NCBI GenBank assembly: GCA_965248395.1
Contig: OZ252103.1
Location: 2,480,001 to 2,544,000 of the forward strand
Reading direction: 5' to 3'
From: JAAXHH01 sp965248395
GTDB lineage: Bacteria; JAAXHH01
DNA length: 64,000 nucleotides
The translations under genes and the position numbers were made by a program. Below, one piece after another: positions 8,606 through 16,786 of the stretch; position 1 is the stretch's first letter, and each line of letters starts with the position of its first letter. Below the pieces are notes generated by a model. It was not told the DNA's origin. It made no database searches and saw only the letters and a list, made by a program, of their open reading frames with translations.

Positions 8606-9988
8606 GTGGTCTTAACCCGCACGAGGACATTCGCGGTGCACCCGAGCATATCTAATATCATAGGCAAATTACGCACGGCGAGCCGGTTCATCGGCAGTGA
8701 GATCTGGCATATCAACACCCGGGGTCTCTCCAGGCTTCACGCGCTCCTGTTGCGTATCGCCAAATCCATAATCTTCCTGTATCACCAGTTCTGGGAAGAC
8801 CGCCTGCTGACCCGGGCCTCGGCGCTGACCTATTCCAGTCTGCTGGCCCTGGTCCCGCTGCTCGCCATCGTTTTCACATTGTACCAGAGCCTGGGACTGT
8901 ACGTGGACCTCGAACCCACGCTGCGAGAATGGTTGAGTCCGCTGGGCAGCAACGGAGATATCGTCGCCTCGAAAATTATGGATTTCCTGGCCAACGCCCA
9001 GACCGGCACGCTGGGTTACGTGGGGGTGGTGGTCCTCCTGTTCGCGGTCCTGGGCATCCTGGCGAACATCGAGGAATCCTACAACGACATTTGGCACGTG
9101 CGGCATATGCGAAGCTGGAAACAGCGCCTGGTCAGCTACCTGGCGTTGCTTCTGATCGGACCACTGATCATCACGGGTATCGTGACGTTTATGGGTTCGT
9201 CGAACAGCATTACCGTTCTTACCAATTTCGAACGCATCGCGGGCTTTTCGCCCGTGTCCTTCCTGTTGATCGGACTCTGGTTTTCGCTGATCATCTGGTC
9301 GGTGCCCAATACACGGGTTTCTGTCCGGGCCGCCCTGGCTGGAGGCATGAGCTCCGGGTTCGGGTGGTTGTGGCTCAACTGGGTGTTCGCCCAGTTTATC
9401 GCCGATACGACGCAGGCGGGCGCACGTGAAATCCTGTTTGCCGGTTTCGCCGCCCTGCCATTGTTTCTGATCTGGCTTTACCTGGGTTGGGTGATTCTTC
9501 TGTTAGGCGCGGTCCTGGCTTATTCCATACAGAACGTGGGCATCATGGAGTGGAGGCAATCGGAGCGGGTTCACGGAACGGCGCTGCGGAACTACATCAA
9601 CGTCCTCGCGTTTCTCTACATCATCCGCAATTTCGTGGAAGAAAACCGGCCGACCAGGCTTGATCGGCTTTCAAGCCAGACGGGAGCGCCGGAAAACGTG
9701 CTCGACGAGATGCTGTCGTCTTACGTGGATTCCGGCTTGCTAACACGTAAATCGGGGTATCACATCACCTACATTCCATCCACCTCGCCGGCGGAAATAC
9801 CCCTGCGTTCCCTGCTCAACGTCCTATACCATCCGGAGCCGCTTCCCGATCGATTCCAGAGCGTCGACCCGCTGAACGCGCTGGCCAGAGATCTTCTCCA
9901 GTACTACCGGACGTCCTACCATTACCCGCTTGACCAATCCTTGACGGATACGGTACTGTCGCTGACGCCGCCCAGGAGAACCCCCTAG
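8606..9988 (+). CDS. YihY/BrkB family membrane protein with C-terminal helix-turn-helix-like domain
   Basis: A protein of about 460 residues. The N-terminal two thirds hold six membrane helices with BrkB/YihY family features: FWEDRLLTRASALTYSSLLALVPLLA, the EESYNDIWHV segment near residue 155, and WLYLGWVILLLGAVLAY. About 140 cytoplasmic residues follow (from roughly 315), containing a helical segment like those seen in the longer members of the family. The family was once called ribonuclease BN, but that activity belongs to another gene; the real function is unknown. The start is uncertain: GTG 8606 gives the longest protein, but GTG 8636 lies nine bases after GAGGA and is at least as good. 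The stop shares a CTAG palindrome with the stop of the opposing gene. Confidence 0.85.
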   Translation: MVLTRTRTFAVHPSISNIIGKLRTASRFIGSEIWHINTRGLSRLHALLLRIAKSIIFLYHQFWEDRLLTRASALTYSSLLALVPLLAIVFTLYQSLGLYVDLEPTLREWLSPLGSNGDIVASKIMDFLANAQTGTLGYVGVVVLLFAVLGILANIEESYNDIWHVRHMRSWKQRLVSYLALLLIGPLIITGIVTFMGSSNSITVLTNFERIAGFSPVSFLLIGLWFSLIIWSVPNTRVSVRAALAGGMSSGFGWLWLNWVFAQFIADTTQAGAREILFAGFAALPLFLIWLYLGWVILLLGAVLAYSIQNVGIMEWRQSERVHGTALRNYINVLAFLYIIRNFVEENRPTRLDRLSSQTGAPENVLDEMLSSYVDSGLLTRKSGYHITYIPSTSPAEIPLRSLLNVLYHPEPLPDRFQSVDPLNALARDLLQYYRTSYHYPLDQSLTDTVLSLTPPRRTP

Positions 9989-11154
9989 TACGTGGTTCCG
10001 GACCGCCGCAGGCCCACCAGGCTGCAACCAGGCGCCACGTCGTGGTGCTTGACGGTGCGGAAGTAGTCTTCCAGCCCGAGCAGAAAGGGTTCGATGTAGT
10101 CTCGCGAACCGGCTTTACCCATGTGGCCCGCGCGTAGCGCGTCCCTGGCGAATTCGCCCATGGCCTGAGCCACGAGAAAACCGTGATTGCGAAGCAGGTA
10201 TGTCCGCAGCTCCGCGGCCTCCGAAACGTCCGGGTGGACCCGGAAGGTGGTCACCGTGAAGGACGCGGCCTCGTCGGCCACGATGGGCGTGCACCCCACG
10301 GCGCGCAACCCGGCGCGCACAACGGACTGGGCCCACGCGTACCGGGCCCAGTGGCCCTTCAGGGTCTCCCGGTTCATGATCCGCTGCAGACTGGCGTGCA
10401 GGGAGACGATCAGGCTGCTCGCCTGCGTCGTGGGATAGGGGTGTTCTCCCCGCGATTCGGAAGCCCGTTTCCAGACGGCGAGATTGTAGTACCAGCCACG
10501 GTGGGTGCTGTCCTTGGCGCGAATAATGTCCCACGCGCGGTCACTGACCGCCAGGATGCCCAGGCCCGGCGTGGTTTCCAGGGCCTTGTTGGATGAAGTA
10601 ACGGCCACGTCGATACCCAGTTCGTCCACGGGAATGTCGTACCCGCCCAGAGCCGACACGCCGTCCACGAAAAACGGCAGGTTGAATTCACGGGCCAGGA
10701 CGGCGTAAGCCTCCAGCGGATTGCGAACTCCCGTGCCGGTATCGCTGGCGACCACGACCAGGCCGGCCGCGGCGGGGTGTTGTTCCAGGGCTCTTCGCAT
10801 CCTGGCAGGATCGCCGGGTTCGCCCCAGGGGTCATCCACGGCGATGACCTCGCACCTGAAAGCCTTGAGTATTTCGACAAGCCGGTCGGCAAAAGGACCG
10901 TTCGTCACCACGGCCACCTGATCTCCAGGCTGGAACAGACTGCTGAGCCCGGCATCGAGAGCGCCGGAGCCCGGAGCCGTCATGATGACCACGTCGTTTT
11001 CAGTCTGAAAGATGGTCTTGAGTATCGATATGGTTTCTTCGTAGATGGGTCCGAAGTCTTCGCCGTAATGGGGCATTACCTGCTCACTCAGTGCTTGCAG
11101 GGTTTCCTCCCATATGTCGATGGGACCGGGCAGCAGCAGCTTGGGACGCGTCAT
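9985..11154 (-). CDS. class V aminotransferase, alanine-glyoxylate/serine-pyruvate type
   Basis: A 389-residue PLP enzyme of the alanine-glyoxylate aminotransferase-like family. It opens with RPKLLLPGPIDI, typical of the group. It has the glycine-rich phosphate-binding turn APGSGALDAGLSSLF near residue 65, the aspartate in FFVDGVSALGGYDIPVDELGIDVAVTSSNK, and the PLP lysine at the end of that segment. The start is ATG 11154, which overlaps the stop of the upstream aminotransferase (ATGA, 11151-11154), indicating translational coupling; the frame extends further upstream only as an overlap artefact. Such enzymes transfer amino groups between small amino and keto acids. The substrate is not predictable. 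Confidence 0.88.
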   Translation of the reverse strand: MTRPKLLLPGPIDIWEETLQALSEQVMPHYGEDFGPIYEETISILKTIFQTENDVVIMTAPGSGALDAGLSSLFQPGDQVAVVTNGPFADRLVEILKAFRCEVIAVDDPWGEPGDPARMRRALEQHPAAAGLVVVASDTGTGVRNPLEAYAVLAREFNLPFFVDGVSALGGYDIPVDELGIDVAVTSSNKALETTPGLGILAVSDRAWDIIRAKDSTHRGWYYNLAVWKRASESRGEHPYPTTQASSLIVSLHASLQRIMNRETLKGHWARYAWAQSVVRAGLRAVGCTPIVADEAASFTVTTFRVHPDVSEAAELRTYLLRNHGFLVAQAMGEFARDALRAGHMGKAGSRDYIEPFLLGLEDYFRTVKHHDVAPGCSLVGLRRSGTTY

Positions 11155-12374
11155 GGGCGTTCTCTGTCCAGGTGTACGTCGGGATACTTGACGATGATTT
11201 CGTTGATCGCACTGATGAATCGGTCGATGTCGTCGTAGGAATCGTAGAAGTGCGTGGACACCCGGAAAAACGAGAGACCGTTCGCTTGATTGGAGGTGAC
11301 CTCGATCTTGTAGTCGGTCCAGAGATACTGGCAAACCCTGGGGAGATCGATACCTTTTATCGAGAAACTGGATATGAATCCTGACATGGATTCGTCCATG
11401 GGGATCGTGAGGCGGGCTCCCCGGATCCGTTCAACCGCCTGCGCTTTCATGTACCGGGCCAGGCCCAGGCAATAGGGCCGGATCCGGCTTTCCCAGCCAA
11501 TTTCCAGCTGGTAGTCGATAGCGTCTCCCAGGCAGGCATGGTGGGTCAGGTCCCGGGTTCCGTTGACATCGTAGCGACTGGCCGCATCCGTTTCGCGCAT
11601 GTTGTGGCCGATCACCACGGGGCGAATCTTGTTCTGGTACTTGGCATCCATGTAAAGAAACCCCACCCCCTTGGGCGCCAGCAGCCACTTGTGGGAACTG
11701 CTGGCATAGAAGTCGCACCCGACTTCGGAAAGGTCCAGGGGGACCATGCCGACGGCGTGCGCACCGTCCACCATGGCCACGGCCCCATGGGCGTGGGTCA
11801 AGCGGGTCAGTTCCGTGATGGGGGCGACGAGTCCGGTCGTGAAATACACGTGGCTGAACACCACGACGCGGGTGTTGTCCGTGAATCCCGCCTCGTAGGC
11901 TTTGACGATGTCCTGGGGCGAGGACGGCGGAGTGGGCAGAGAAATGTAGTTCAGGTTCAGTCCGTCGCGCTTGGCAAGCCACTCCCACAGGGCGCGAACA
12001 GCGGGATACTCCTGGTCGCTGAGAAGCACGTCGCTGCCGCGTTCCCAGATCAGGCCCTGGCCTGGAATGTTCATGCCCATCGTCGTGTTCAGGACGAGGG
12101 CGATACGGTCCGGGGTGGTCCCCACGAACCTGGCCAGCTTTTCCCTGGAAGTCTCCATCATGGGACCGAGCAGGTCTCCGTACCTGCGGTGAAGCGGGTC
12201 CGCCTCGAATTCACGCATCAGTTCGATAATGCGTTCTATGACCGGTTTGGCGGAGGGCCCCACCGAACCACCCTGCAGGTAGGTGACGTCGTCCATCAGG
12301 TAAAATTGTTTTCTTATCTCCGCCCAGTAGGCGGCTTCCTCGGCGGTGATGGGATGCCTGGATTGGGTGGTCAT
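11151..12374 (-). CDS. class V aminotransferase-fold PLP enzyme, isopenicillin N epimerase/cysteine desulfurase-like
   Basis: A 407-residue PLP-dependent enzyme. Recognisable pieces are the N-terminal VTYLQGGSVGPSAKPVIE segment, the TTMGMNIPGQGL phosphate-binding turn, VVVFSHVYFTTGLVAPI, AMVDGAHAVGMVPLDL with the PLP-binding aspartate, and SSSHKWLLAPKGVGFLY with the Schiff-base lysine. It belongs to the fold-type I class V group that includes isopenicillin N epimerase and SufS-like enzymes. No conserved catalytic cysteine loop for a desulfurase is evident, so an aminotransferase, lyase or epimerase role is more likely. It is the first gene of a two-gene operon with 9985-11154, driven by a promoter at 12432-12460. 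A distant relative with a Tat signal is at 46304-47689. Confidence 0.87.
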   Translation of the reverse strand: MTTQSRHPITAEEAAYWAEIRKQFYLMDDVTYLQGGSVGPSAKPVIERIIELMREFEADPLHRRYGDLLGPMMETSREKLARFVGTTPDRIALVLNTTMGMNIPGQGLIWERGSDVLLSDQEYPAVRALWEWLAKRDGLNLNYISLPTPPSSPQDIVKAYEAGFTDNTRVVVFSHVYFTTGLVAPITELTRLTHAHGAVAMVDGAHAVGMVPLDLSEVGCDFYASSSHKWLLAPKGVGFLYMDAKYQNKIRPVVIGHNMRETDAASRYDVNGTRDLTHHACLGDAIDYQLEIGWESRIRPYCLGLARYMKAQAVERIRGARLTIPMDESMSGFISSFSIKGIDLPRVCQYLWTDYKIEVTSNQANGLSFFRVSTHFYDSYDDIDRFISAINEIIVKYPDVHLDRERP

Positions 12375-12431
12375 GGGTTGTCCCCGATAAAGTGAACTGA
12401 CAGGTAAGTACCGTTATCCGACAACTCGTCT

Positions 12432-12460
12432 ATACTACAGGGACCCCGGGAGGGTGTCAA
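12432..12460 (-). promoter_or_regulatory. promoter for the aminotransferase pair
   Basis: On the minus strand TTGACA (12460-12455) and TAGTAT (12437-12432) are 17 bases apart. The leader to the ATG at 12374 would be about 50 bases. The rest of the interval 12375-12662 shows no other clear element. Confidence 0.6.
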
Positions 12461-12662
12461 GGCGATATGGATCGGGCCTGCTGCCATGGGCAACGCGGGG
12501 TCAATTCCGTCGCAAGGACCGGATTCCCGATCAGTCAGCTCAACCAGAAAACGCTTGTCAACATGGCGGAAGAACCTAACTTGTTCAGGTTGATATTCCA
12601 CCCGAAGTCGTCATGGCAAAGACGGTAACCTGACCTGGGATCAAAAAAGGAGAAATCAGAAG

Positions 12663-13421
12663 ATGCGGGGAAACCGGGTATTGGAAAAACTGAGAGCCGG
12701 CGAAGTCGCGCACGTGATCGGCGGCCACAGCCACACGGCGAATTCCATCGATTTCATGGGGCAGTTCGGTTTCGACGGCTACTGGATCGAGGGAGAGCAC
12801 GGAGACATTACTTTCGACCGGATCGGTGACGTGTCCCGCGCCTGCGACCTGTGGAACATGGCGTCGGTGATGCGGGTGCACGCCAACGAGAACGGGTTGA
12901 TCGGTCGGACGCTGGACTGCGGAGTCAGTGGGTTGGTCGTCCCCCATGTGAGCAGCGCCGAGGCGGCGGAACGGGTGGTGCGCGCCAGCAGGTTCGCGCC
13001 AGCCGGCATGCGCGGTATGTACTTCAATCGCCGGGGATACGGCACAGACAATCGCGAGTTTATCGCAAAGGTGAACGATGAGATCCTCGTCGTTGTCCTC
13101 ATAGAAGAAATGGAGGCGGTAGAAAACCTTGACGAGGTTTTAGCCGTAGACCATATCGATGTATTCTTCGTCGCCCCGGGCGACCTGGCGCAAACCATGG
13201 GGTATCCGGGACAGATGTATCTCCCAGAGGTGAAAAAGGTCGTTGCCGACACCCTCGCGCGGATCGTCGCGTCCGGCAGGAACGCGGGGTCGCTCGTCGG
13301 GGACGAGACATTCGAAGCCCACGCCGAAATCGGCGTAAAGTTCTTCTTCTCCGTATATGACAACTGGCTCAGGACAGGTGCCAAAGCCTACTGGGACAGG
13401 GTAACCGCCATGAGGAAATAG
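12663..13421 (+). CDS. HpcH/HpaI aldolase/citrate lyase family protein
   Basis: A 252-residue class II (metal-dependent) pyruvate aldolase of the HpaI/2-dehydro-3-deoxyglucarate aldolase type. The TIM-barrel motifs are visible: GFDGYWIEGEHGDI near residue 40 (family EH motif), GVSGLVVPHVSSAEAAERVV near 85, GMRGMYFNRRGYG near 118, VVVLIEEMEAVENLDEVL with the metal glutamate near 143, and DVFFVAPGDLAQTMG with the metal aspartate. These enzymes split 2-keto-3-deoxy sugar acids, or similar compounds, into pyruvate and an aldehyde. The ATG at 12663 follows an AAAGGAG site. It lies in a region rich in sugar-acid and deoxy-sugar genes, which fits that role. The exact substrate is unknown. Confidence 0.9.
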   Translation: MRGNRVLEKLRAGEVAHVIGGHSHTANSIDFMGQFGFDGYWIEGEHGDITFDRIGDVSRACDLWNMASVMRVHANENGLIGRTLDCGVSGLVVPHVSSAEAAERVVRASRFAPAGMRGMYFNRRGYGTDNREFIAKVNDEILVVVLIEEMEAVENLDEVLAVDHIDVFFVAPGDLAQTMGYPGQMYLPEVKKVVADTLARIVASGRNAGSLVGDETFEAHAEIGVKFFFSVYDNWLRTGAKAYWDRVTAMRK

Positions 13422-13434
13422 GCGCGCCCCGGAT

Positions 13435-14382
13435 TCAACCGATCTGACGGCCCGCTCCCTCGGCTTTCGCCCGTTCGAACACGACGGCGGCCACGGCCAC
13501 GTCTTCCACGGCGAGTCCCTGTGATTCAAAAAGCGTAATATCGGCGGGATCAATGCGGCCGGGCACATGGCCGGCCGCCACGTCCGCCAGTTCGTAAACA
13601 CGGTCCCAGTGCAGGTACCCCATTTCGACCGGCGCAAGCAGGTCGCCGCATTCCACCCTGGCCTGCTCCCTGGAGTCGACGGCAACCACCCTTGACCGCT
13701 TGACCGTCTCGAAATCGATTTCGCTTCGCAGGAGCGCGTTGGAACCGGCGGCGTTAACATGGGTGCCCGGCGCGAGCCACGCGCCTTCCAGCACGGGCCG
13801 AGCCGCGCTGGTGATCGTGATCACGATGTCCGCTTCTGCGGCGCAGTCCTTGGCCGTATCAGTGGGTTGAACGTGTATCCCCAGCTGTTCCGTCATCTCG
13901 CGGCAGTATGTCTCCAGCCTCGACCGGTCCCGACCGAAGGCCTTTGCTGAAGTCACGCCGCGTACCCCGCAGACCGCGGCAAGCTGGCTTCGGGCCTGCC
14001 ATCCCGTGCCGATAACCCCCACCCTGGCCGCGTCTTCCCTGGCCATGTACTTCGTCGCCACACCGCTCGCAGCGCCGGTGCGCATCTGGCCCAGCCGATC
14101 CGCTTCGATCGTGGCCAGCAGGTCGCCCGTATCCGCCTTGAAGAGCAACACCACGAACCGGGCGCCGTGCCGTGTGGTCGTGTATGCTTTCAACCCGGTT
14201 ACGTTCAGTCTCGGGATACCACCCGACAGGACGTGTAGCGTATGCCCCGGCAGCCGTACCCTGGAACGGGGGATATTGACCGCCGATCCCGTTCCAAGAC
14301 TGCGGAATGCGTCGTCCACGGCGCTTATCGCTTCGTCCATGGACAGCAACCTGCCCACTTCATCTTCCGTGATGTATAGCAT
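13435..14382 (-). CDS. ornithine cyclodeaminase/mu-crystallin family protein
   Basis: A 315-residue NAD(P)-dependent enzyme of the ornithine cyclodeaminase/mu-crystallin/alanine dehydrogenase group. Seen are the N-terminal MDEAISAVDDAFRSL segment, NVTGLKAYTTTRHG with the conserved lysine near 85, EADRLGQMRTGAASGVATKYMA, the dinucleotide-binding turn GVIGTGWQARSQL near 143, and GTHVNAAGSNA near 222. Members reduce imines or ketimines or deaminate amino acids; the substrate here is not predictable. It converges on the aldolase gene with 13 bases between stops and is divergent from the MFS transporter at 14623. A promoter on the minus strand lies at 14515-14544. Confidence 0.88.
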   Translation of the reverse strand: MLYITEDEVGRLLSMDEAISAVDDAFRSLGTGSAVNIPRSRVRLPGHTLHVLSGGIPRLNVTGLKAYTTTRHGARFVVLLFKADTGDLLATIEADRLGQMRTGAASGVATKYMAREDAARVGVIGTGWQARSQLAAVCGVRGVTSAKAFGRDRSRLETYCREMTEQLGIHVQPTDTAKDCAAEADIVITITSAARPVLEGAWLAPGTHVNAAGSNALLRSEIDFETVKRSRVVAVDSREQARVECGDLLAPVEMGYLHWDRVYELADVAAGHVPGRIDPADITLFESQGLAVEDVAVAAVVFERAKAEGAGRQIG

Positions 14383-14514
14383 GAATCTGCTCCGTTCGAT
14401 TGATTACACAGTTACCGGGAAGCTGTTGCGTTGCGCCGCTGGCAGCATATAAACGCCTGGACATTCCAATGGGTTGTTTGCCGGGGTCGTGGGCGGTGAA
14501 TGTCCGCAACCGCC

Positions 14515-14544
14515 ATATTATCCGGTCGGTCAACCGGGTGTCAA
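14515..14544 (-). promoter_or_regulatory. promoter for the ornithine cyclodeaminase-like gene
   Basis: On the minus strand TTGACA (14544-14539) is followed after 18 bases by TAATAT (14520-14515). It gives a leader of about 125 bases before the ATG at 14382. Confidence 0.5.
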
Positions 14545-14584
14545 GACCAATTTCCCGATTCACCGCGAGCCTGGGACGTGTACC

Positions 14585-14612
14585 TTGACAGCATCGGTGG
14601 GCATGGTATCTT
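14585..14612 (+). promoter_or_regulatory. promoter for the MFS gene, probably giving a near-leaderless mRNA
   Basis: TTGACA (14585-14590), 16 bases, TATCTT (14607-14612). The ATG at 14623 starts only 10 bases after the -10 element, so the mRNA would begin a few bases before the start codon. No Shine-Dalgarno sequence is seen, which fits this. Confidence 0.45.
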
Positions 14613-14622
14613 CAGCATCGTC

Positions 14623-15858
14623 ATGTCCCTGTCCCTCCAAACGGTCCGTGACCGGTTTCCCGCACTCCAATACCGCGATTTCCGTCTCCTGTGGTTCGGC
14701 CAGGTAGTTTCGCTCACCGGATCCCGCATGCAGCAGACGGCCGTCCTATGGCATATGTATCAGTTGACCGAATCTGCGTATGCCCTTGGAGCGATGGCGG
14801 TTATAAGATTCATACCTCTGCTGCTGATTTCCCCGCTCGCCGGGGTGATCACCGACACCCATGATCGCCGCCGCGTGCTGCTATTGTCGCAATGCGGCCT
14901 CGCACTCATCAGCACGACGCTGGCATGGATCACGTGGTCCGGCCACGATTCGGCCACCACACTGTACGTGATTACGGCCATCAGTGCGGGAATCGGTTGT
15001 TTCAGCAACCCGGCCAAAACCGCCATGATTCCGAACCTGGTAGACCGCCGTCATCTCGCCAACGCCATGAGCATCAACATCACCGCCTCCCATGTCGCAT
15101 CTGTATCCGGACCGGGCATAGCCGGGCTGCTCCTGGCCACGGGCTCTATCGCGACCGTTTACTGGATCAACACGGTATCTTTTGTTTTCATGATCATCCC
15201 GATACTCATGATGCATTCGGACCACAGGAACATCGGCGGCGTGGCAAGGGTCAGCTTCGCCGCGGCCCTCGAAGGACTCCGTTTCATCCGGCGTTCAACC
15301 ATCATCCGGTCCGCGATGCTGCTGGATTTCACCGCCACGTTCTTTGCTTCCGCGACCTCGCTGCTGCCGATTTTCGCCCTGGAAGTGCTGGGCGTGGACG
15401 AACGCGGATACGGCTTGCTCTCTGCGGCTCCTGCGGCAGGCGCCGTGCTGACCGGTGCGCTGATGTCGACCTTCCCGACCCTATCCGGCCAGGGCCGGCT
15501 GTTGTTCAGGGCGGTGGCCTTATATGGTATGGCGACCATCGTATTCGGCGCATCGACCAGTTTCTGGCTCACCTTCGCGGCCCTATTCCTGACCGGCGCC
15601 TTCGACACGGTGAGCATGGTACTGCGCCATACCGTCATGCAGTTGTCGACCCCAGACGAGCTGCGCGGCCGCATGACTTCGGTAAACATGATCTTCGTCA
15701 CGGGCGGCCCCAGGCTCGGCGAGGCCGAAGCGGGACTGGTGGCGGGACTCGCCGGCGCGCCGTTCTCCGTGGTCGCGGGTGGAATCGGCTGCGTGGTGGC
15801 CGTTGCCCTGATCGCCTGGCGTTCTCCCGTCCTGAGACGATATGACGGCCAGCGATGA
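14623..15858 (+). CDS. MFS transporter, EntS-like (DHA3) family
   Basis: A 411-residue integral membrane protein with about twelve hydrophobic helices. The N-terminus reads FPALQYRDFRLLWFGQVVSLTGSRMQQTA, characteristic of the DHA3/EntS-type drug and siderophore exporters, and loop 2-3 carries the MFS signature GVITDTHDRRRVLL. The second half repeats the pattern (GLLSAAPAAGAVLTGALM), and the C-terminus holds RGRMTSVNMIFVTGGPRLGEAEAGLVAGL, also typical of this family. I chose ATG 14623: it sits directly before the conserved start and right after a promoter; upstream in-frame codons are unconserved. The substrate is unknown; proton-driven efflux is the usual role. The amidohydrolase gene starts 22 bases downstream and may be co-transcribed. 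Confidence 0.88.
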   Translation: MSLSLQTVRDRFPALQYRDFRLLWFGQVVSLTGSRMQQTAVLWHMYQLTESAYALGAMAVIRFIPLLLISPLAGVITDTHDRRRVLLLSQCGLALISTTLAWITWSGHDSATTLYVITAISAGIGCFSNPAKTAMIPNLVDRRHLANAMSINITASHVASVSGPGIAGLLLATGSIATVYWINTVSFVFMIIPILMMHSDHRNIGGVARVSFAAALEGLRFIRRSTIIRSAMLLDFTATFFASATSLLPIFALEVLGVDERGYGLLSAAPAAGAVLTGALMSTFPTLSGQGRLLFRAVALYGMATIVFGASTSFWLTFAALFLTGAFDTVSMVLRHTVMQLSTPDELRGRMTSVNMIFVTGGPRLGEAEAGLVAGLAGAPFSVVAGGIGCVVAVALIAWRSPVLRRYDGQR

Positions 15859-15880
15859 CGCGGTTCAAAAAGGAGACGCT

Positions 15881-16732
15881 ATGATCTACGACATTCATTC
15901 ACACGCCTGGACATATCCCGATCACTTCAACGACACCTTTCGGATCCAGGCCATGCGCATGCGGGGTTACGAACTCGACTGGACGCCGGACTACGCGAAT
16001 TATCTTGCTGCAGCTCAGACCGCCGGCCAGCCTGTAAAGACCGTAGTATTCGGTGGTAAAGCGAGGCTGTCGGGGTTGTGGACGCCCGACAGTTACGTGG
16101 CGTCGTACTGTGCCGGGTACCCCGATCATACGATCCCCTTCATGTCGCTGGACCCCACCCAGGAGGGATGGCGGGAGGAGATGATCGAAGGCCGGGAACA
16201 CCTGGGCATGCGGGGCATCAAGCTCCTTCCCATGTACGCCGGGTTTTACCCGCAGGATCCCGAACACGACGATCTGTGGCGCTACGCCGTCCGGAACGAT
16301 TTGCCGGTGCTGTTGCACACCGGTACCACCTTCGTGGACCAGGCGCCCCTGGATTGCACCTTGCCCCGGCACCTGGATGCGGTCGCCATCAGGTACCCGG
16401 ACTGCAGGATTATCATGGCCCACCTCGGACATCCCTACGAGGGAGAAACCGTTGCGGTCATACGTAAGCATCCCAACGTGTACGCCGATGTATCCGCGCT
16501 GCACTACCGCCCTTTCCAGTTATATCACAGTCTCATGCTCGTCCAGGAATACGGGGTATGGAAAAAGCTGCTGTTCGGCACCGACTACCCGGTCACAACG
16601 GTAGACGATTCACTGCGTGACCTGCGCGGCCTGAACGGCATGCTCGAGGGCACGGCCCTGCCCAGGTTGGACGAAGAGGAAATGGAAGCGATGATTCACA
16701 GGGACTCGGGCGGGATCCTGGGCATCGGTTGA
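15881..16732 (+). CDS. amidohydrolase family (amidohydro_2) protein
   Basis: A 283-residue TIM-barrel metal hydrolase. It begins MIYDIHSHAWTYP, giving the HxH metal motif at residues 6-8. GIKLLPMYAGFYPQDP, VLLHTGTTF with a third histidine near 145, IIMAHLGHPYEGETV near 180, and LLFGTDYPVTTVDDS with the conserved aspartate near 235 complete the amidohydro_2 pattern. Members include decarboxylases such as ACMSD, and lactonases acting on sugar lactones such as fuconolactone. The ATG at 15881 follows AAAGGAG. It lies near aldo/keto reductase, aldolase and sulfatase genes, so a lactonase role is plausible but unproven. Confidence 0.85.
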   Translation: MIYDIHSHAWTYPDHFNDTFRIQAMRMRGYELDWTPDYANYLAAAQTAGQPVKTVVFGGKARLSGLWTPDSYVASYCAGYPDHTIPFMSLDPTQEGWREEMIEGREHLGMRGIKLLPMYAGFYPQDPEHDDLWRYAVRNDLPVLLHTGTTFVDQAPLDCTLPRHLDAVAIRYPDCRIIMAHLGHPYEGETVAVIRKHPNVYADVSALHYRPFQLYHSLMLVQEYGVWKKLLFGTDYPVTTVDDSLRDLRGLNGMLEGTALPRLDEEEMEAMIHRDSGGILGIG

Positions 16733-16786
16733 CCCGTTGGAACGTCGGAGCTGTACGTACAATCCTTCACACAATGGCCGCGAGCA

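Noticed and set aside
12371..12601. 76-residue minus-strand frame upstream of the aminotransferases
   Set aside because: It covers the promoter at 12432-12460, has no ribosome site and no recognisable sequence.
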